Of a DNA stretch of 64,000 nucleotides, positions 33,827 through 42,824 are shown piece after piece. How positions within the stretch are numbered: the stretch's first letter is position 1; each line of letters begins with the position of its first letter. The notes beneath the pieces are model-generated. The model was not told the DNA's origin. It did not search any database and was given only the letters and a program-made list of their open reading frames with translations. This DNA comes from Opitutia bacterium (lineage in GTDB: Bacteria; Verrucomicrobiota; Verrucomicrobiia; Opitutales; Opitutaceae). Where the stretch lies: positions 58,420 through 122,419 of the forward strand of contig CANJCM010000002.1 of assembly GCA_947472765.1 (NCBI GenBank). The letters run 5' to 3'. The position numbers and the translations under genes were made by a program.

Positions 33827-34279
33827 TCAACGATTGGCGTAGAGCAGCCGGTAGGCGGTGGCACCAAGGCCGAATAGCGCGGCGTAGAGCGAGGCGACCA
33901 CGGTCAATCCGCCGTAAAGCCACAACGGCGGGATGCCGCCGACGACGACGCGCACGAAGTCCTGAGTGGCGTGGGCGAGAGAGGCGACGGTATCGGCCCA
34001 GGCCAGTTGGGGCAGCAAGCCCGCGAACAAGGCGCCGGCCTCGACACCGGTAAGCAAACGGAAAAATCCCGCGACGACCGCGACTGCGACGGCGAGGAAA
34101 GCAATCCGCGGTGCGGCCGGCCAGTAGGCGAAGCCTTTTCGCCACCACGGCAGCGCGGCGCGCTGTTCGATCGCCGCCAGGACGCGCTGTTCCAACGAAC
34201 GCGGCGCCCGGCGCGGCGGCAGGGTGCGCAGCGTCTGGTGAACGAGTCGCTCGAGGTTCTGTTCTTCGTGCGGATTCAT
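33827..34279 (-). CDS. Membrane protein, candidate anti-sigma factor
   Basis: A 150-residue protein, start chosen at MNPHEEQN, 7 bp after the ECF sigma stop; an ATG nine codons earlier (34306) would overlap the sigma gene. The N-terminal 50 residues are charged and cytoplasmic ('LERLVHQTLRTLPPRRAPRSLE'), then a helix at about 62-80 and two more near 95-115 and 125-145. The position right behind the sigma gene and a soluble N-terminus before a transmembrane helix are what an anti-sigma factor would show. No zinc-binding His-Cys motif is visible. Confidence 0.65.
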   Translation of the reverse strand: MNPHEEQNLERLVHQTLRTLPPRRAPRSLEQRVLAAIEQRAALPWWRKGFAYWPAAPRIAFLAVAVAVVAGFFRLLTGVEAGALFAGLLPQLAWADTVASLAHATQDFVRVVVGGIPPLWLYGGLTVVASLYAALFGLGATAYRLLYANR

Positions 34280-34286
34280 GGCGCGT

Positions 34287-34886
34287 TCAGGGTTGGATCT
34301 GTTCATGGCCCGTGCCGCTGCGGACGAGAATCCTGGCGAGGGCGGCCCGAGCACGGAGAATGTCGGTTTTCACCTTGGCGAGCGACACCCCCAGCCGGCG
34401 CGCGATTTCATCGTAGGGCAGATCCTCGAAGTGATAGAGGACGAGCGGCACGCGCTGGTGTTCGGGCAATTGGTCGAGCGCCCGCTCCAGCAGCTCCCGG
34501 CGTTCCGAGGCATCGACGCCGCTGAAGAAGGTATCCGGCGCGGCAAACTCCACCTCAGGTGCCTCGCGATCGTCGCCGGCGTCATCACGCTTGAATTCGG
34601 AAAAAAAGCGCCAGCGATTCCGATACCGCGAGAGATGATTGAGCGAAAGATTCGTCGCGACCGTCTTGAGCCACCCGCCGGCCGTCGGGCTGGTGCTCAG
34701 GTGACTGTAATTTTCATAGGCCTTCAGGAAGACCTCCTGGGAGATGTCCTCCGCCTGCGCGTCGTTGCCCGTGAGGCGCGCCGCGGTCGAAAAAACCATG
34801 TCCTGGTAGTTGCGCATGAAGGTCGTGAAGTCTGCAACCGGGCTCACGCCGGCATCGGTGGTAGGCACTGGAGGTTCATCGTTCAT
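34287..34886 (-). CDS. ECF-family RNA polymerase sigma factor
   Basis: A 199-residue sigma factor. Region 2 holds 'YQDMVFSTAARLTGN' and 'AEDISQEVFLKAY' (residues 27-62), with 'WLKTVATNLSLNHL' in region 2.3/2.4. Region 4 has 'LPEHQRVPLVLYHFEDLPYDEIARRLGVS' in function (near 140-168), a helix-turn-helix for the -35 box. The start at MNDEPP is preferred over a possible ATG 11 codons upstream. Its likely regulator is the following membrane protein. Confidence 0.9.
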   Translation of the reverse strand: MNDEPPVPTTDAGVSPVADFTTFMRNYQDMVFSTAARLTGNDAQAEDISQEVFLKAYENYSHLSTSPTAGGWLKTVATNLSLNHLSRYRNRWRFFSEFKRDDAGDDREAPEVEFAAPDTFFSGVDASERRELLERALDQLPEHQRVPLVLYHFEDLPYDEIARRLGVSLAKVKTDILRARAALARILVRSGTGHEQIQP

Positions 34887-34932
34887 CCGCAAAACACCGG
34901 AAGCGCCGGAAAGTCGCAAAAACCTTACTGAG

Positions 34933-34956
34933 CGCTCGCCGCGTCCGCGGCGAGCG
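34933..34956. repeat. Perfect 11-bp palindrome before the sigma gene
   Basis: CGCTCGCCGCG/CGCGGCGAGCG arms with a 2-nt centre, between the secreted-protein gene and the ECF sigma gene. On the minus strand a TTTTT run follows 17-22 bp after, so it may terminate the upstream transcript. Confidence 0.5.
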
Positions 34957-35041
34957 TAGGTTTGTGGCGGTAAACCTGTACCGAACCGTCATTTACCCTG
35001 CTTCCTTCGGCGGCGGCAAAAACACCTTCCGAAGTCCACGC

Positions 35042-35851
35042 TCAGAAATCGATCGCCCGCATCGGCCCAATCTGGACCTCGAACCGTTCGTGGTAGGGCC
35101 GCACATACTTGAAATCGGTCCGGGTCAGCTCGTATTCGCCGCCCACGCTCACGAAGAAGATGGAAGCCGAGGCGTCGCCCCGGAGATCGACGAGGGTCGG
35201 CGGATGCGTGGGGTCGACGCTCGCGAAGTTGAGCGTCCCCTCCCCCGACTTCACCTTTACGACCAGCCGGGTGCGAAACGCAGCCCGCAATTGCACGGCG
35301 ATGTTCTCGAGGGCGCCGGTCTCCCGGCGCAACCGCACCAGCACCTCGAACTTCTCCGGCGGGAATCGCTCGTTCCGATCCTTCCGCAGCGGCACGTTAA
35401 AGGTCAGCGTCGCGGCATCGACGGCCACCACGCGGGCAGCGGCCACGTTCATCGCTTCGCCGAGCGTCGGCCGCGTGTCACTTTCCGGATTCTCGGCCCG
35501 GCGCTGGGCCCGCTCGCCCCAGCGGCGATACTTCCGAAGATCTTTCGGCGCGGGTGGATTTCCATCGACCGAGATCGGGGTCCACTGCTCGGGATACGGT
35601 TTGGAGGGATCGTAGCGGACCACCGCCTGAGTTTTAACCCGGCCCTTTTCATCGCGCTGGATCATCGTCTGCGTGCACGCCCAACGGAGGAGATCGCGCG
35701 CGGTCTTTTCGAGGGACTCCCTGAGCAGCGTGAGTTCCGCCTCCGCCGGGGCCCGGGGAAGTGCTTCCTCCGCCCTGGCCGACACGACCAAGGCACAGCA
35801 GAGAAGCAGCAAGGCCGGAAGATGGCGCAATTTCCCCATGGTTCTGGCCAC
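35042..35851 (-). CDS. Secreted protein of unknown function
   Basis: A 269-residue protein with a signal peptide (residues 1-28, ending 'VSARAE'). The mature part begins with a helical stretch and 'RDLLRWACTQTMIQRDEKGRV' (near 52-72), then 'VVRYDPSKPYPEQWTPISVDGNPP'. The C-terminal half is beta-rich. No named domain is recognised. Its N-terminal half has a clear paralogue in the broken gene just upstream, so it arose by tandem duplication. It sits between pckG and the ECF sigma operon. Confidence 0.75.
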   Translation of the reverse strand: MARTMGKLRHLPALLLLCCALVVSARAEEALPRAPAEAELTLLRESLEKTARDLLRWACTQTMIQRDEKGRVKTQAVVRYDPSKPYPEQWTPISVDGNPPAPKDLRKYRRWGERAQRRAENPESDTRPTLGEAMNVAAARVVAVDAATLTFNVPLRKDRNERFPPEKFEVLVRLRRETGALENIAVQLRAAFRTRLVVKVKSGEGTLNFASVDPTHPPTLVDLRGDASASIFFVSVGGEYELTRTDFKYVRPYHERFEVQIGPMRAIDF

Positions 35852-35902
35852 ACCGTCACCCGGTCCCCGACGGGGCGCAAGTCGGCGGCGGAATTCGCCG
35901 GC

Positions 35903-36237
35903 TCAACCGGCGGGCGGCTTCGTCGGTTCGGTGTCGCCGGACACGCGTTTGAAATCGCTCCACGTAAACTCCACCCGTTCGCCGCCCGCTCCACCTCGCT
36001 CGGCGCATGGCCGTCGACGGTCAGAAGTTGCCAGCGGCGTTCGCCGGTCAGCGACGGATCGTAACGCTCGACGCGCTCCCGCGGCCGGTCGCCGTCGAAT
36101 TCCACGGCGCGCTGCGTGAAGGCCCAGTGATCCCGCTCGCCGAGCCAGTCCTCCACCGCGCGCTCCAGCAACGCGGTTTCCGCCCGGGCGGAAACCGTGA
36201 GTCCGCAGAAGAAGAGGAGGAGGAAACGCAGGAGCAC
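35903..36237 (-). pseudogene. Frameshifted paralogue of the adjacent secreted protein
   Basis: The frame starts with a signal peptide (residues 1-18, 'SARAE') and matches the neighbour: 'DHWAFTQRAVEFDGDRPRERVERYDPS' lines up with its 'RWACTQTMIQRDEKGR...VRYDPS', and 'WQLLTVDGHAPSE' with 'WTPISVDGNPPAP'. After 'VERAA' the annotated frame loses sense and runs into the next gene. Shifting by one base (around 36015-36022) gives 'GGERVEFTWSDFKRVSGDTEPTKPPAG' in short pieces and a stop at 35903. I therefore call a one-base frameshift near the C-terminus; it could also be a sequence error. Confidence 0.55.
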
Positions 36238-36315
36238 TCCCCCTCGGACAGCGCAGGGCCCGGCCAGTTCGGCGACGCCGCAGTCGCAGGTTTCAGGCCG
36301 GGTGCCGTTCCACGG

Positions 36316-38142
36316 TTACATCCGACAGATCAGCAACTCGCGCTCGTACACCATTTCCTTCGGCAGGCGATCGTGCAGGTCGAGGAAGAGTTCCTCGTGC
36401 CCCATCACTTCCGCCCGCCAAAGGCCGCGATCAAACGCCTGCAGTTCCTCGAAGTTCTCGCGCGGGAAAGTCATGCCCGTCCAGTCGATGTCCTCATAAC
36501 GCGGCACCCAGCCAATCGGCGTCTCGCGACCCAGCGCGCGACCCCGGGTGCGGTCGACGATCCACTTCAGCACGCGCATATTTTCGCTGAAGCCCGGCCA
36601 GAGAAACTTGCCCTCGGCGTTCTTGCGAAACCAGTTCACGTGAAACACCCGCGGCGTCTCGCTCAGCTTGCGCTGCATGGTGATCCAATGGCGGAAATAA
36701 TCGCCCATGTGGTAGCCGCAGAACGGCAGCATCGCCATCGGATCGCGGCGGACCTTGCCGACCGTGCCAGCCGCCGCGGCCGTCATTTCCGATCCCATCG
36801 TGGCGCCCATGTAGACGCCACCGCTCCAGTTGAAGGCCTGGTAAACAAGCGGCATCGTGGTGGCCCGACGTCCACCGAAGACGATCGCGCTGAGTGGAAC
36901 GCCGGCGGGATCCTCCCACGCCGGATCGATCGTCGGACACTGCGAGGCGGGGGCCGTGAAACGCGCGTTCGGATGCGCCGCTTTCGCGCCGGTCTGCTTC
37001 GCCAGTTCGGGCGTCCACTCGTTGCCCTGCCAGTCGGTGAGGCGTGGCGGAGGCGAATCCGTCATGCCTTCCCACCACACGCCGCCCTCGGGTGTCAGGG
37101 CCACGTTGGTGAAGATCGTGTTCTTCGCGAGCGACGCCATCGCGTTCGGATTCGTCTTGTTCGAAGTGCCCGGCGCGACGCCGAAGAAGCCGGCCTCGGG
37201 ATTGATGGCGCGCAGCCGGCCGTTGGCGTCCGGCTTGATCCACGCGATGTCGTCGCCCACGGTCCAAATCTTCCATCCCTTCTGCTTGAACGCCGCCGGC
37301 GGGATCAGCATCGCGAAGTTCGTCTTGCCGCACGCGCTCGGAAACGCCGCCGCCACATAGGTCTTCTCGCCCTTCGGATCCTCGACGCCGACAATCAACA
37401 TGTGCTCGGCCATCCAGCCTTCGTCGCGCGCCATGTTCGACGCGATGCGCAGCGCGAAGCACTTTTTCCCCAGCAGGGCATTGCCGCCATAGCCGGAGCC
37501 GTAGCTCCAAATCTCACGGGTCTCGGGAAAGTGGACGATGTACTTCTCCTTGTTGCATGGCCACGGCACGTCCTTGGCGCCCTTGGCGAGCGGCGCCCCA
37601 ACGGAGTGCATGCACGGGACGACGCGCTTCTCCGCCTTGTCGATTTCGGCGAACACCGGCAGTCCGATGCGGGCCATGATCCGCATGTTCGCGACGACGT
37701 AGGGCGAATCGGTGAGCTGCACTCCGAGTTGTGACATCGGCGAACCGATCGGCCCCATGCTGAAGGGCAGAACATACATCGTCCGCCCGGCCATGCAGCC
37801 GGTGAAAAGCGAGCGCAGCTTTTTCCGCATCTCGAACGGGTTGACCCAATTATTGGTCGGGCCGGCCCCTTCCTTCGAATGGGAGCAGATGTAAGTCCGA
37901 TCCTCGACGCGCGCCACGTCGCTGGCATCGCTGCGGGCGTAGTGGCAACCCGGCCACAGTTTTTGGTTCAGCTTCAGCAGCGTGCCGCTCGCGACCATCT
38001 GCGCGCAGAGGTCATCGTATTCCGCCTGCGAGCCATCGACCCAGTGCACGGACGCCGGCCGGCACAGTTCGACCATTTTCTCCACCCAGCGGAGAAGATG
38101 CTTGTTGGCGCTCAAGGGCTTTCCGGACGTGCGCTTTTTCAT
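36316..38142 (-). CDS. pckG: Phosphoenolpyruvate carboxykinase (GTP)
   Basis: A 608-residue GTP-dependent PEPCK. The kinase P-loop is '[12 protein letters not shown]' (near residue 272) with the reactive Cys typical of the GTP type. '[19 protein letters not shown]' (near 219) is the substrate region and 'FGGRR' (near 421) and 'WFRKN' follow. It decarboxylates oxaloacetate to PEP for gluconeogenesis, useful when growing on propionate or amino acids, as the prp genes at 47.7 kb suggest. It has no close operon partner. Confidence 0.97.
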   Translation of the reverse strand: MKKRTSGKPLSANKHLLRWVEKMVELCRPASVHWVDGSQAEYDDLCAQMVASGTLLKLNQKLWPGCHYARSDASDVARVEDRTYICSHSKEGAGPTNNWVNPFEMRKKLRSLFTGCMAGRTMYVLPFSMGPIGSPMSQLGVQLTDSPYVVANMRIMARIGLPVFAEIDKAEKRVVPCMHSVGAPLAKGAKDVPWPCNKEKYIVHFPETREIWSYGSGYGGNALLGKKCFALRIASNMARDEGWMAEHMLIVGVEDPKGEKTYVAAAFPSACGKTNFAMLIPPAAFKQKGWKIWTVGDDIAWIKPDANGRLRAINPEAGFFGVAPGTSNKTNPNAMASLAKNTIFTNVALTPEGGVWWEGMTDSPPPRLTDWQGNEWTPELAKQTGAKAAHPNARFTAPASQCPTIDPAWEDPAGVPLSAIVFGGRRATTMPLVYQAFNWSGGVYMGATMGSEMTAAAAGTVGKVRRDPMAMLPFCGYHMGDYFRHWITMQRKLSETPRVFHVNWFRKNAEGKFLWPGFSENMRVLKWIVDRTRGRALGRETPIGWVPRYEDIDWTGMTFPRENFEELQAFDRGLWRAEVMGHEELFLDLHDRLPKEMVYERELLICRM

Positions 38143-38243
38143 CGAGGATCAGTTTCGGTTCCCGTGGCCGACTAGTAAACGGCAAAGCCCGCACCCGTGA
38201 AATCCGCATCGCCTCCGGAAAGCCGTCCGATAATCTGGCGACC

Positions 38244-38411
38244 ATGTTGAAACTGGCCATTTTCGTGGGCACCACGCTCGGCAGTTATGTCGGATGGTGG
38301 GCCGGTGACGCGCTCGGCTTCGGCTTTGGCTGGGCCTTCCTGATGAGCGGTATTGGCAGCATGGTCGGCGTCTACGCCGGCTGGAAAGTCGGCCGGAAGC
38401 TCGCCGAGTAA
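38244..38411 (+). CDS. Small glycine-rich membrane protein, 55 aa
   Basis: A short frame coding for two predicted transmembrane helices (about residues 3-24 and 28-48) with Gly-xxx-Gly spacing ('GTTLGSYVGWWAGDALGFGFG', 'GIGSMVGVYAGWKVGRK'). It has its own ATG and stop in the gap between divergent pckG and folP. The composition (Gly, Trp, hydrophobics) and basic tail are those of a real membrane peptide. The function is unknown. Confidence 0.65.
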   Translation: MLKLAIFVGTTLGSYVGWWAGDALGFGFGWAFLMSGIGSMVGVYAGWKVGRKLAE

Positions 38412-38516
38412 TTCGCGTCGGCCCATTCCGGGCGCCGTCTTCTGCGGCGACCGGGAGTCACGCCGACCGACTCGATTTGGTTGCAAGCGCCCCGCTCGCG
38501 GCACCTATGTCTCCGC

Positions 38517-39431
38517 GTGAAAACGTGGCAGAGTCCGCATGGCCGTCCGCTCCCTGATCCCGGTCAGGGCCGGACGTTGATCATGGGGATTCTCAACGTC
38601 ACCCCGGATTCGTTTTCCGATGGTGGCGAGCTGCCCACACCCAATGCCGTCGTGGCACGGGCTCGCCGCATGCTGGAAGCCGGGGCCGATGTGCTCGATC
38701 TCGGTGGGGAGTCGACCCGACCCGATGCGACACCGGTCTCCGCCGAGGCGGAACTCGCGCGAGTCCTGCCGGCGATCTCGATTTTGCGGCAGACCTGGCC
38801 AGACGTCCCGCTGTCCATCGACACCTTCAAGCCTGAGGTCGCCTCGGCCGCGATCGCCGCCGGCGCCGATATCATCAACGACGTGTGGGGCCTGGCCGGT
38901 GCGTTGGATGCCGTCGCACGCACCGCGGCCATGAAGTCATGGAGCGAGGGAAACGGCGCCGTGCCGCTGACGCCGATGGCCGAAACGGCGGCCCGTTGCC
39001 ACTGCCCGGTGATCCTGATGCACAACCGGCCGGACCGGAACTACACCGACTTTTGGGCCGACGTGCTGCTCGACCTGCGCTTCAGCCTCGCGCTGGCCGA
39101 GCGGGCCGGAATTCCCGTCCATCAGCTCTGGCTCGATCCCGGCTTCGGCTTTGCCAAGGACGCCGCGCAAAATCTCGAGGTTCTCAAGCACCTTGATCGC
39201 ATCGTGGCGCTCGGCCGGCCGGTGCTCGTGGGCTCCTCGCGAAAGTCCACGATCGGAAAAGTGCTCGGTACGACCGTCGACGATCGCCTCGAAGGCAGCG
39301 GCGCGACCGCCGTCTGGGCAATTCAGCAGGGCTGCCGGATGATTCGGGTCCACGATGTCGCGCCCATGGTCCGCTATGCGAAGATGGCCGATGCCATCGC
39401 TGCCGGCCTCGCGTTTCGCGCGAGCCCGTGA
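38517..39431 (+). CDS. folP: Dihydropteroate synthase
   Basis: A 304-residue TIM-barrel enzyme joining p-aminobenzoate to the pterin pyrophosphate in folate synthesis. Motifs run in the standard order: 'ILNVTPDSFSDGG' (near residue 24-36), 'DLGGESTRPDA' (near 62), 'SIDTFKPEVA' (near 100), 'INDVWG' (near 120), 'LMHNRP' (near 168), 'DPGFGFAKD', 'GSSRKSTIG' (near 242) and 'RVHDV'. The start is a GTG at 38517; a TTG 12 codons upstream is also open. It overlaps nothing upstream and heads folP-folB-folKC. Confidence 0.95.
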   Translation: MKTWQSPHGRPLPDPGQGRTLIMGILNVTPDSFSDGGELPTPNAVVARARRMLEAGADVLDLGGESTRPDATPVSAEAELARVLPAISILRQTWPDVPLSIDTFKPEVASAAIAAGADIINDVWGLAGALDAVARTAAMKSWSEGNGAVPLTPMAETAARCHCPVILMHNRPDRNYTDFWADVLLDLRFSLALAERAGIPVHQLWLDPGFGFAKDAAQNLEVLKHLDRIVALGRPVLVGSSRKSTIGKVLGTTVDDRLEGSGATAVWAIQQGCRMIRVHDVAPMVRYAKMADAIAAGLAFRASP

Positions 39432-39466
39432 TTGCGGCCGGCCGCGGTCGTGCACCCAATACGGCC

Positions 39467-39847
39467 ATGGACAAATTGATCCTCCGGGAAATGCACTTCG
39501 TCGCCCGACACGGCCTGCTGCCGATCGAGGCCGAGAAGGCGCAGCCGTTTTCCGCGACGGTGGAGCTCGAACTGGGACTCGCGCCCGCGGGCGCGTCGGA
39601 TCGGCTGGATCAAACCGTCGATTACCGTGCCGTCCAGGAAGTCGTGCGCGGCGTGATCGAAGGATCCCACAAGCATCTCATCGAAACGCTCGCGGAGAGC
39701 ATTGCCGCTGAGTTGCTCGCGCGGTTCGCGTCCGTTCACGCCGTCGTCGTGGAGGTCATCAAACCCCGTCCTCCCGTTGATTTTCAGTTTGCGGGCGTGA
39801 CCGTTCGCATTCGCCGGGAGCGCCGGGCGTCGGGCGCCACCGCGTAG
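39467..39847 (+). CDS. folB: Dihydroneopterin aldolase
   Basis: A 126-residue FolB. 'DKLILREMHFVARHGLLPIEAEKAQPF' in function gives the pterin-binding N-terminus (the conserved Gly-Glu region), 'DQTVDYRAV' (near 48) is the second family motif and 'HLIETLAESIA' (near 68) the third, with 'KPRPPVDF' near 105 for the C-terminal Lys. It cleaves dihydroneopterin to the hydroxymethyl-pterin used by FolK. It starts 35 bp after folP. Confidence 0.93.
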   Translation: MDKLILREMHFVARHGLLPIEAEKAQPFSATVELELGLAPAGASDRLDQTVDYRAVQEVVRGVIEGSHKHLIETLAESIAAELLARFASVHAVVVEVIKPRPPVDFQFAGVTVRIRRERRASGATA

Positions 39848-39874
39848 TTTTTGTCGGTCCCATCCGGAATCCGC

Positions 39875-41671
39875 ATGTCCGTTCCGACCCGCCAGGCCTT
39901 GATCGGCGCCGGCGCCAACCTCGGCGACCGTTGCCTGACGCTTCGGACGGCGATGGCGAAACTTCGCCGCCAGACCGGCATCGTGAACGTCACGGCTTCC
40001 CCGGTGTTCGAGACTGATCCCGTCGGCGGACCGGATCAGCCGGCGTTTCTCAATCTCGTGCTGGGCGTGGCTACCACGCTGTCGCCCGAGGCGCTGCTCG
40101 CCCTGCTGCAAACGCTGGAAACCGAAGCCGGCCGCGTGCGCACGATTCGCTGGGGGCCGCGGACCCTCGACCTCGACCTGCTCGCCTTCGAGGGCGAAAC
40201 GCGATCCACCGAACCACTGACGCTTCCGCATCCGCGCCTGATGGAACGCAGTTTCGTCACGGAGCCACTACGCGCGCTGTTCGCACAGAGTCCGGTGATT
40301 GGATCGGCGTGGACGGAGCTTCGCGACACCCTGGCGGCGCTGCCGGCAGCCGGGACGGAAGTGCGGCGGTTTCCCGGAGGCGACCTCGACGAACCCGCCG
40401 ACCCGACAACGGACTACCTCCTCAACTTGAAGCGCCGCGGGGTTCGCCCCGGGCTCGCCCGCATCGAGCAGTTCGCGACTGCCCTGGGAAATCCAGAACG
40501 GGCCGTCCCGTGCCTCCACCTCGCCGGAACGAATGGCAAGGGCTCCGTCGCCGCGATGCTCGAGGCGATTGTCCGCAGCGCGGGCTGGCGCACGGGACTC
40601 TACACCTCGCCGCATCTTGTGCGGCTCGGCGAACGCATCCAGGTCGACCGCGAGCCGCTGACGCCCGCGGAACTCGCGGCCCACCTCGACGCCCTTCGTC
40701 CCGTGGCCGAACGACTCGATGCGACGCCCGCGGGCGGGCCGGGATATTTCGAATTCATGACGGCTGTCGCGTGGACGCACTTCGCCGCGAGGCGCTGCGA
40801 TCTTGCGATCATCGAAGCGGGAATGGGCGGACGGCTCGATGCCACGAATCTCGTCGAACCCGAGGTGAGCGTGATCACGTCGATCGGAATCGATCACGCC
40901 GAATTCCTCGGCGACACCTTCGCGAAAATCACGGCGGAGAAGGCGGGCATCATCAAGCCGGGTCGACCCGTGGTCATTGGACTTCTACCTCCCGAGGCCG
41001 AGGCGGTTGTGCGCGCCACGGCGGCGGCCCGGAACGCGCCCGTCTTCTCCGTCCGCGAAACGTTTGGCGCCGACCGCGAAGAATTTCCCGCCACCAATCT
41101 GGTCGGCGAACATCAGCGCGCCAACGCCGCCACGGCTACGCTGGCCGCCCGGGCCCTGCCCGCGAAATGGCGGCTCACGCCCGAATCAATCGCCCGCGCC
41201 TTGCTGCACGTCTCCTGGCCGGGCCGGTGGCATCTCCTCCGCACGCCCGACCGAACGGTCATTCTCGACGCCGCCCACAACGAAGAGGGGGCCGACGCGC
41301 TGGAGCGGAATCTGGCGCGGCTGACGGCCGAGGATGGGCGGCGGCCGACGATCGTCGTCGGCGTGCTCGGCGCCACCCGGGCGCGACCCTTGCTCGCCGC
41401 GATCGCGCGCCACGCCGCGGCCATTCACCTCGTGGTCCCGCGCCAATCCCGCGCGTGCAGCCACGAGGAACTGGCGGCGTTGCTGCCGGCCGGCACGAAG
41501 GTCGCGATCCATCGCTCCACCGTCGCTGAACTATTTCCTCCCGGGGAATGCCTTGCCGGGCCGGCCGGCGGCACCGTCGTCGTCACGGGTTCAATCTATC
41601 TGGTCGGAGAAGTCCTCAGCCGGCTGGAGCCCGCGCGGGGGCCGCTCGAGGATCATCTGCAGGATTTTTAG
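39875..41671 (+). CDS. Fusion of HPPK (FolK) and dihydrofolate/folylpolyglutamate synthase (FolC)
   Basis: One 598-residue frame with two complete enzymes. Residues 1 to about 165 are hydroxymethyl-dihydropterin pyrophosphokinase: 'LIGAGANLGDR' (near 9-19), 'ETDPVGGPDQPAFLN' and 'RWGPRTLDLDLL' (near 92). From about 185 to the end is FolC: 'HLAGTNGKGSVAAM' P-loop (near 215), 'FEFMTAVAWTHF' (near 292), 'SIGIDHAEFLG' (near 340) and 'ILDAAHNEEG' (near 465). The link is a short Asp/Pro-rich segment near 170-185. Enzymes two steps apart (FolK and FolC, with FolP between) are joined. It starts 27 bp after folB. Confidence 0.92.
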   Translation: MSVPTRQALIGAGANLGDRCLTLRTAMAKLRRQTGIVNVTASPVFETDPVGGPDQPAFLNLVLGVATTLSPEALLALLQTLETEAGRVRTIRWGPRTLDLDLLAFEGETRSTEPLTLPHPRLMERSFVTEPLRALFAQSPVIGSAWTELRDTLAALPAAGTEVRRFPGGDLDEPADPTTDYLLNLKRRGVRPGLARIEQFATALGNPERAVPCLHLAGTNGKGSVAAMLEAIVRSAGWRTGLYTSPHLVRLGERIQVDREPLTPAELAAHLDALRPVAERLDATPAGGPGYFEFMTAVAWTHFAARRCDLAIIEAGMGGRLDATNLVEPEVSVITSIGIDHAEFLGDTFAKITAEKAGIIKPGRPVVIGLLPPEAEAVVRATAAARNAPVFSVRETFGADREEFPATNLVGEHQRANAATATLAARALPAKWRLTPESIARALLHVSWPGRWHLLRTPDRTVILDAAHNEEGADALERNLARLTAEDGRRPTIVVGVLGATRARPLLAAIARHAAAIHLVVPRQSRACSHEELAALLPAGTKVAIHRSTVAELFPPGECLAGPAGGTVVVTGSIYLVGEVLSRLEPARGPLEDHLQDF

Positions 41672-41844
41672 TTGGAGCCCCGGAGGGCGCGCACGAGGCG
41701 CGCCCCTACGAATGCGGTCCACAACACCTCTTAGGGGCGCTGCTCGACCGCGCCCAAATTCAGCCTCAGCTCCACGAGGAACCACCAAGCCGGGTCGACG
41801 TGTCTCTGACTCTCCGTGTCTCGGCGCCTTGGTGGTTAAATCCC
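41672..41844. other. Intergenic stretch between folK-folC fusion and CDF gene
   Basis: 173 bp between convergent genes, with no terminator-like U-tract. It holds an inverted GCGCGCCCCTAC / TAGGGGCGC pair and the ACCACCAAG..CTTGGTGGT repeat listed separately. Confidence 0.5.
41780..41840. repeat. ACCACCAAG...CTTGGTGGT inverted-repeat element
   Basis: Arms AACCACCAAG and CTTGGTGGTT enclose 'CTCCGTGTCTCGGCGCC'. The composition matches the 'accaccaaggcaccgagacacggag' intergenic motif common in several phyla. No coding content. Confidence 0.6.
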
Positions 41845-42744
41845 TCACTTCGTCGGTTCCACGTGAACCGTGACATCGCTGATGCGGTGCGCGGTCGACG
41901 CGAGGAGAGTATCCTTCACCGCATGGGCGATATCGTGTCCGGCCCGGACGCTGAGTTCGCCATCCACCCGCACCTGGATATCGACGAGATGGCTCAGCCC
42001 GCTCTTGCGCATCCGGACCTTGTCGAGAGCGCGAACTCCGGGAACTCCGAGCGCCAGCGCGCGGACCTCGCCTTCGAAACTCGCGGGCACGGCCGTGTCC
42101 ATCACGTCACCGAGCGCACGGCTCGCCATGGCAAATCCGTTGAACGCAATCACCACGCAGGCGAAAAGCGCCGCCCAGTCATCGGCAGCTTCCCAACCCG
42201 GCCCGCCAATCAGGGCGACGGTGATGCCGAGAAACGCCGCCGCGGACGTCACCGCGTCCGCCCAATGGTGCATGGCCTCGATTCCCAGCGTCGTGCTGCC
42301 CGCCGCCTCGCCCTCCCTGGTCATGCGGCGCGAAAACCACATCTTGATCACGACCACCCCCGCCAGCAGCGGCAAAGTCCACCACTTTGGTCCCTGATGG
42401 GGCGTGATGATTTCCCGCGTGGCGTGCACCCCGATCCATCCCGCCATGAAAAAGACAAACAGGGCGACCCCAAGCCCCGCGAGCGGTTCGGCCTTGCCGT
42501 GTCCATAAGGGTGATCGGCGTCCGGCGGACGCGCGGCCACGCGAAATCCCATCCACACGAGCAGCGAGGAAACGATGTCGAGGGTCGACTCCGCCCCATC
42601 GGCAATCAACGCGTAGGTGTTCCCGAAGATCCCTCCCGCAAACTTCACCAGGGCAAGCCCGGCATTGAGCGCGATTCCCCGCAGCACCCAACGGGCGCCA
42701 TCTTGGGCGCGCTGCTGGTTCAGGGCGTGTGGGTCCGGATTCAA
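41845..42744 (-). CDS. Cation diffusion facilitator (CDF) family transporter
   Basis: A 299-residue inner-membrane transporter exporting divalent metals in exchange for protons. Six helices are predicted. 'ADGAESTLD' (near residue 48) and 'HHWADAVTS' (near 160) hold the metal-binding Asp/His residues of helices 2 and 5, and 'DHPYGHGKAE' (near 76) is the conserved loop. A C-terminal cytoplasmic domain with 'VRMRKSGLSHLVDIQVRVDGELSV' in short reading completes it. The metal (Zn, Fe or Mn) cannot be assigned. It converges with the folate operon. Confidence 0.92.
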   Translation of the reverse strand: MNPDPHALNQQRAQDGARWVLRGIALNAGLALVKFAGGIFGNTYALIADGAESTLDIVSSLLVWMGFRVAARPPDADHPYGHGKAEPLAGLGVALFVFFMAGWIGVHATREIITPHQGPKWWTLPLLAGVVVIKMWFSRRMTREGEAAGSTTLGIEAMHHWADAVTSAAAFLGITVALIGGPGWEAADDWAALFACVVIAFNGFAMASRALGDVMDTAVPASFEGEVRALALGVPGVRALDKVRMRKSGLSHLVDIQVRVDGELSVRAGHDIAHAVKDTLLASTAHRISDVTVHVEPTK

Positions 42745-42824
42745 AGCGGGACCATCAAGCGTGCCACGACTCCGCCGAGCAAGCCATTGACCCGATCCTT
42801 TTTCGAATCATTGGTCTAGGAATC

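Noticed and set aside
36007..37734. 575-codon plus-strand open frame opposite pckG
   Set aside because: Covers most of pckG in antisense with Arg/His-rich composition and no domain; rejected as a shadow.
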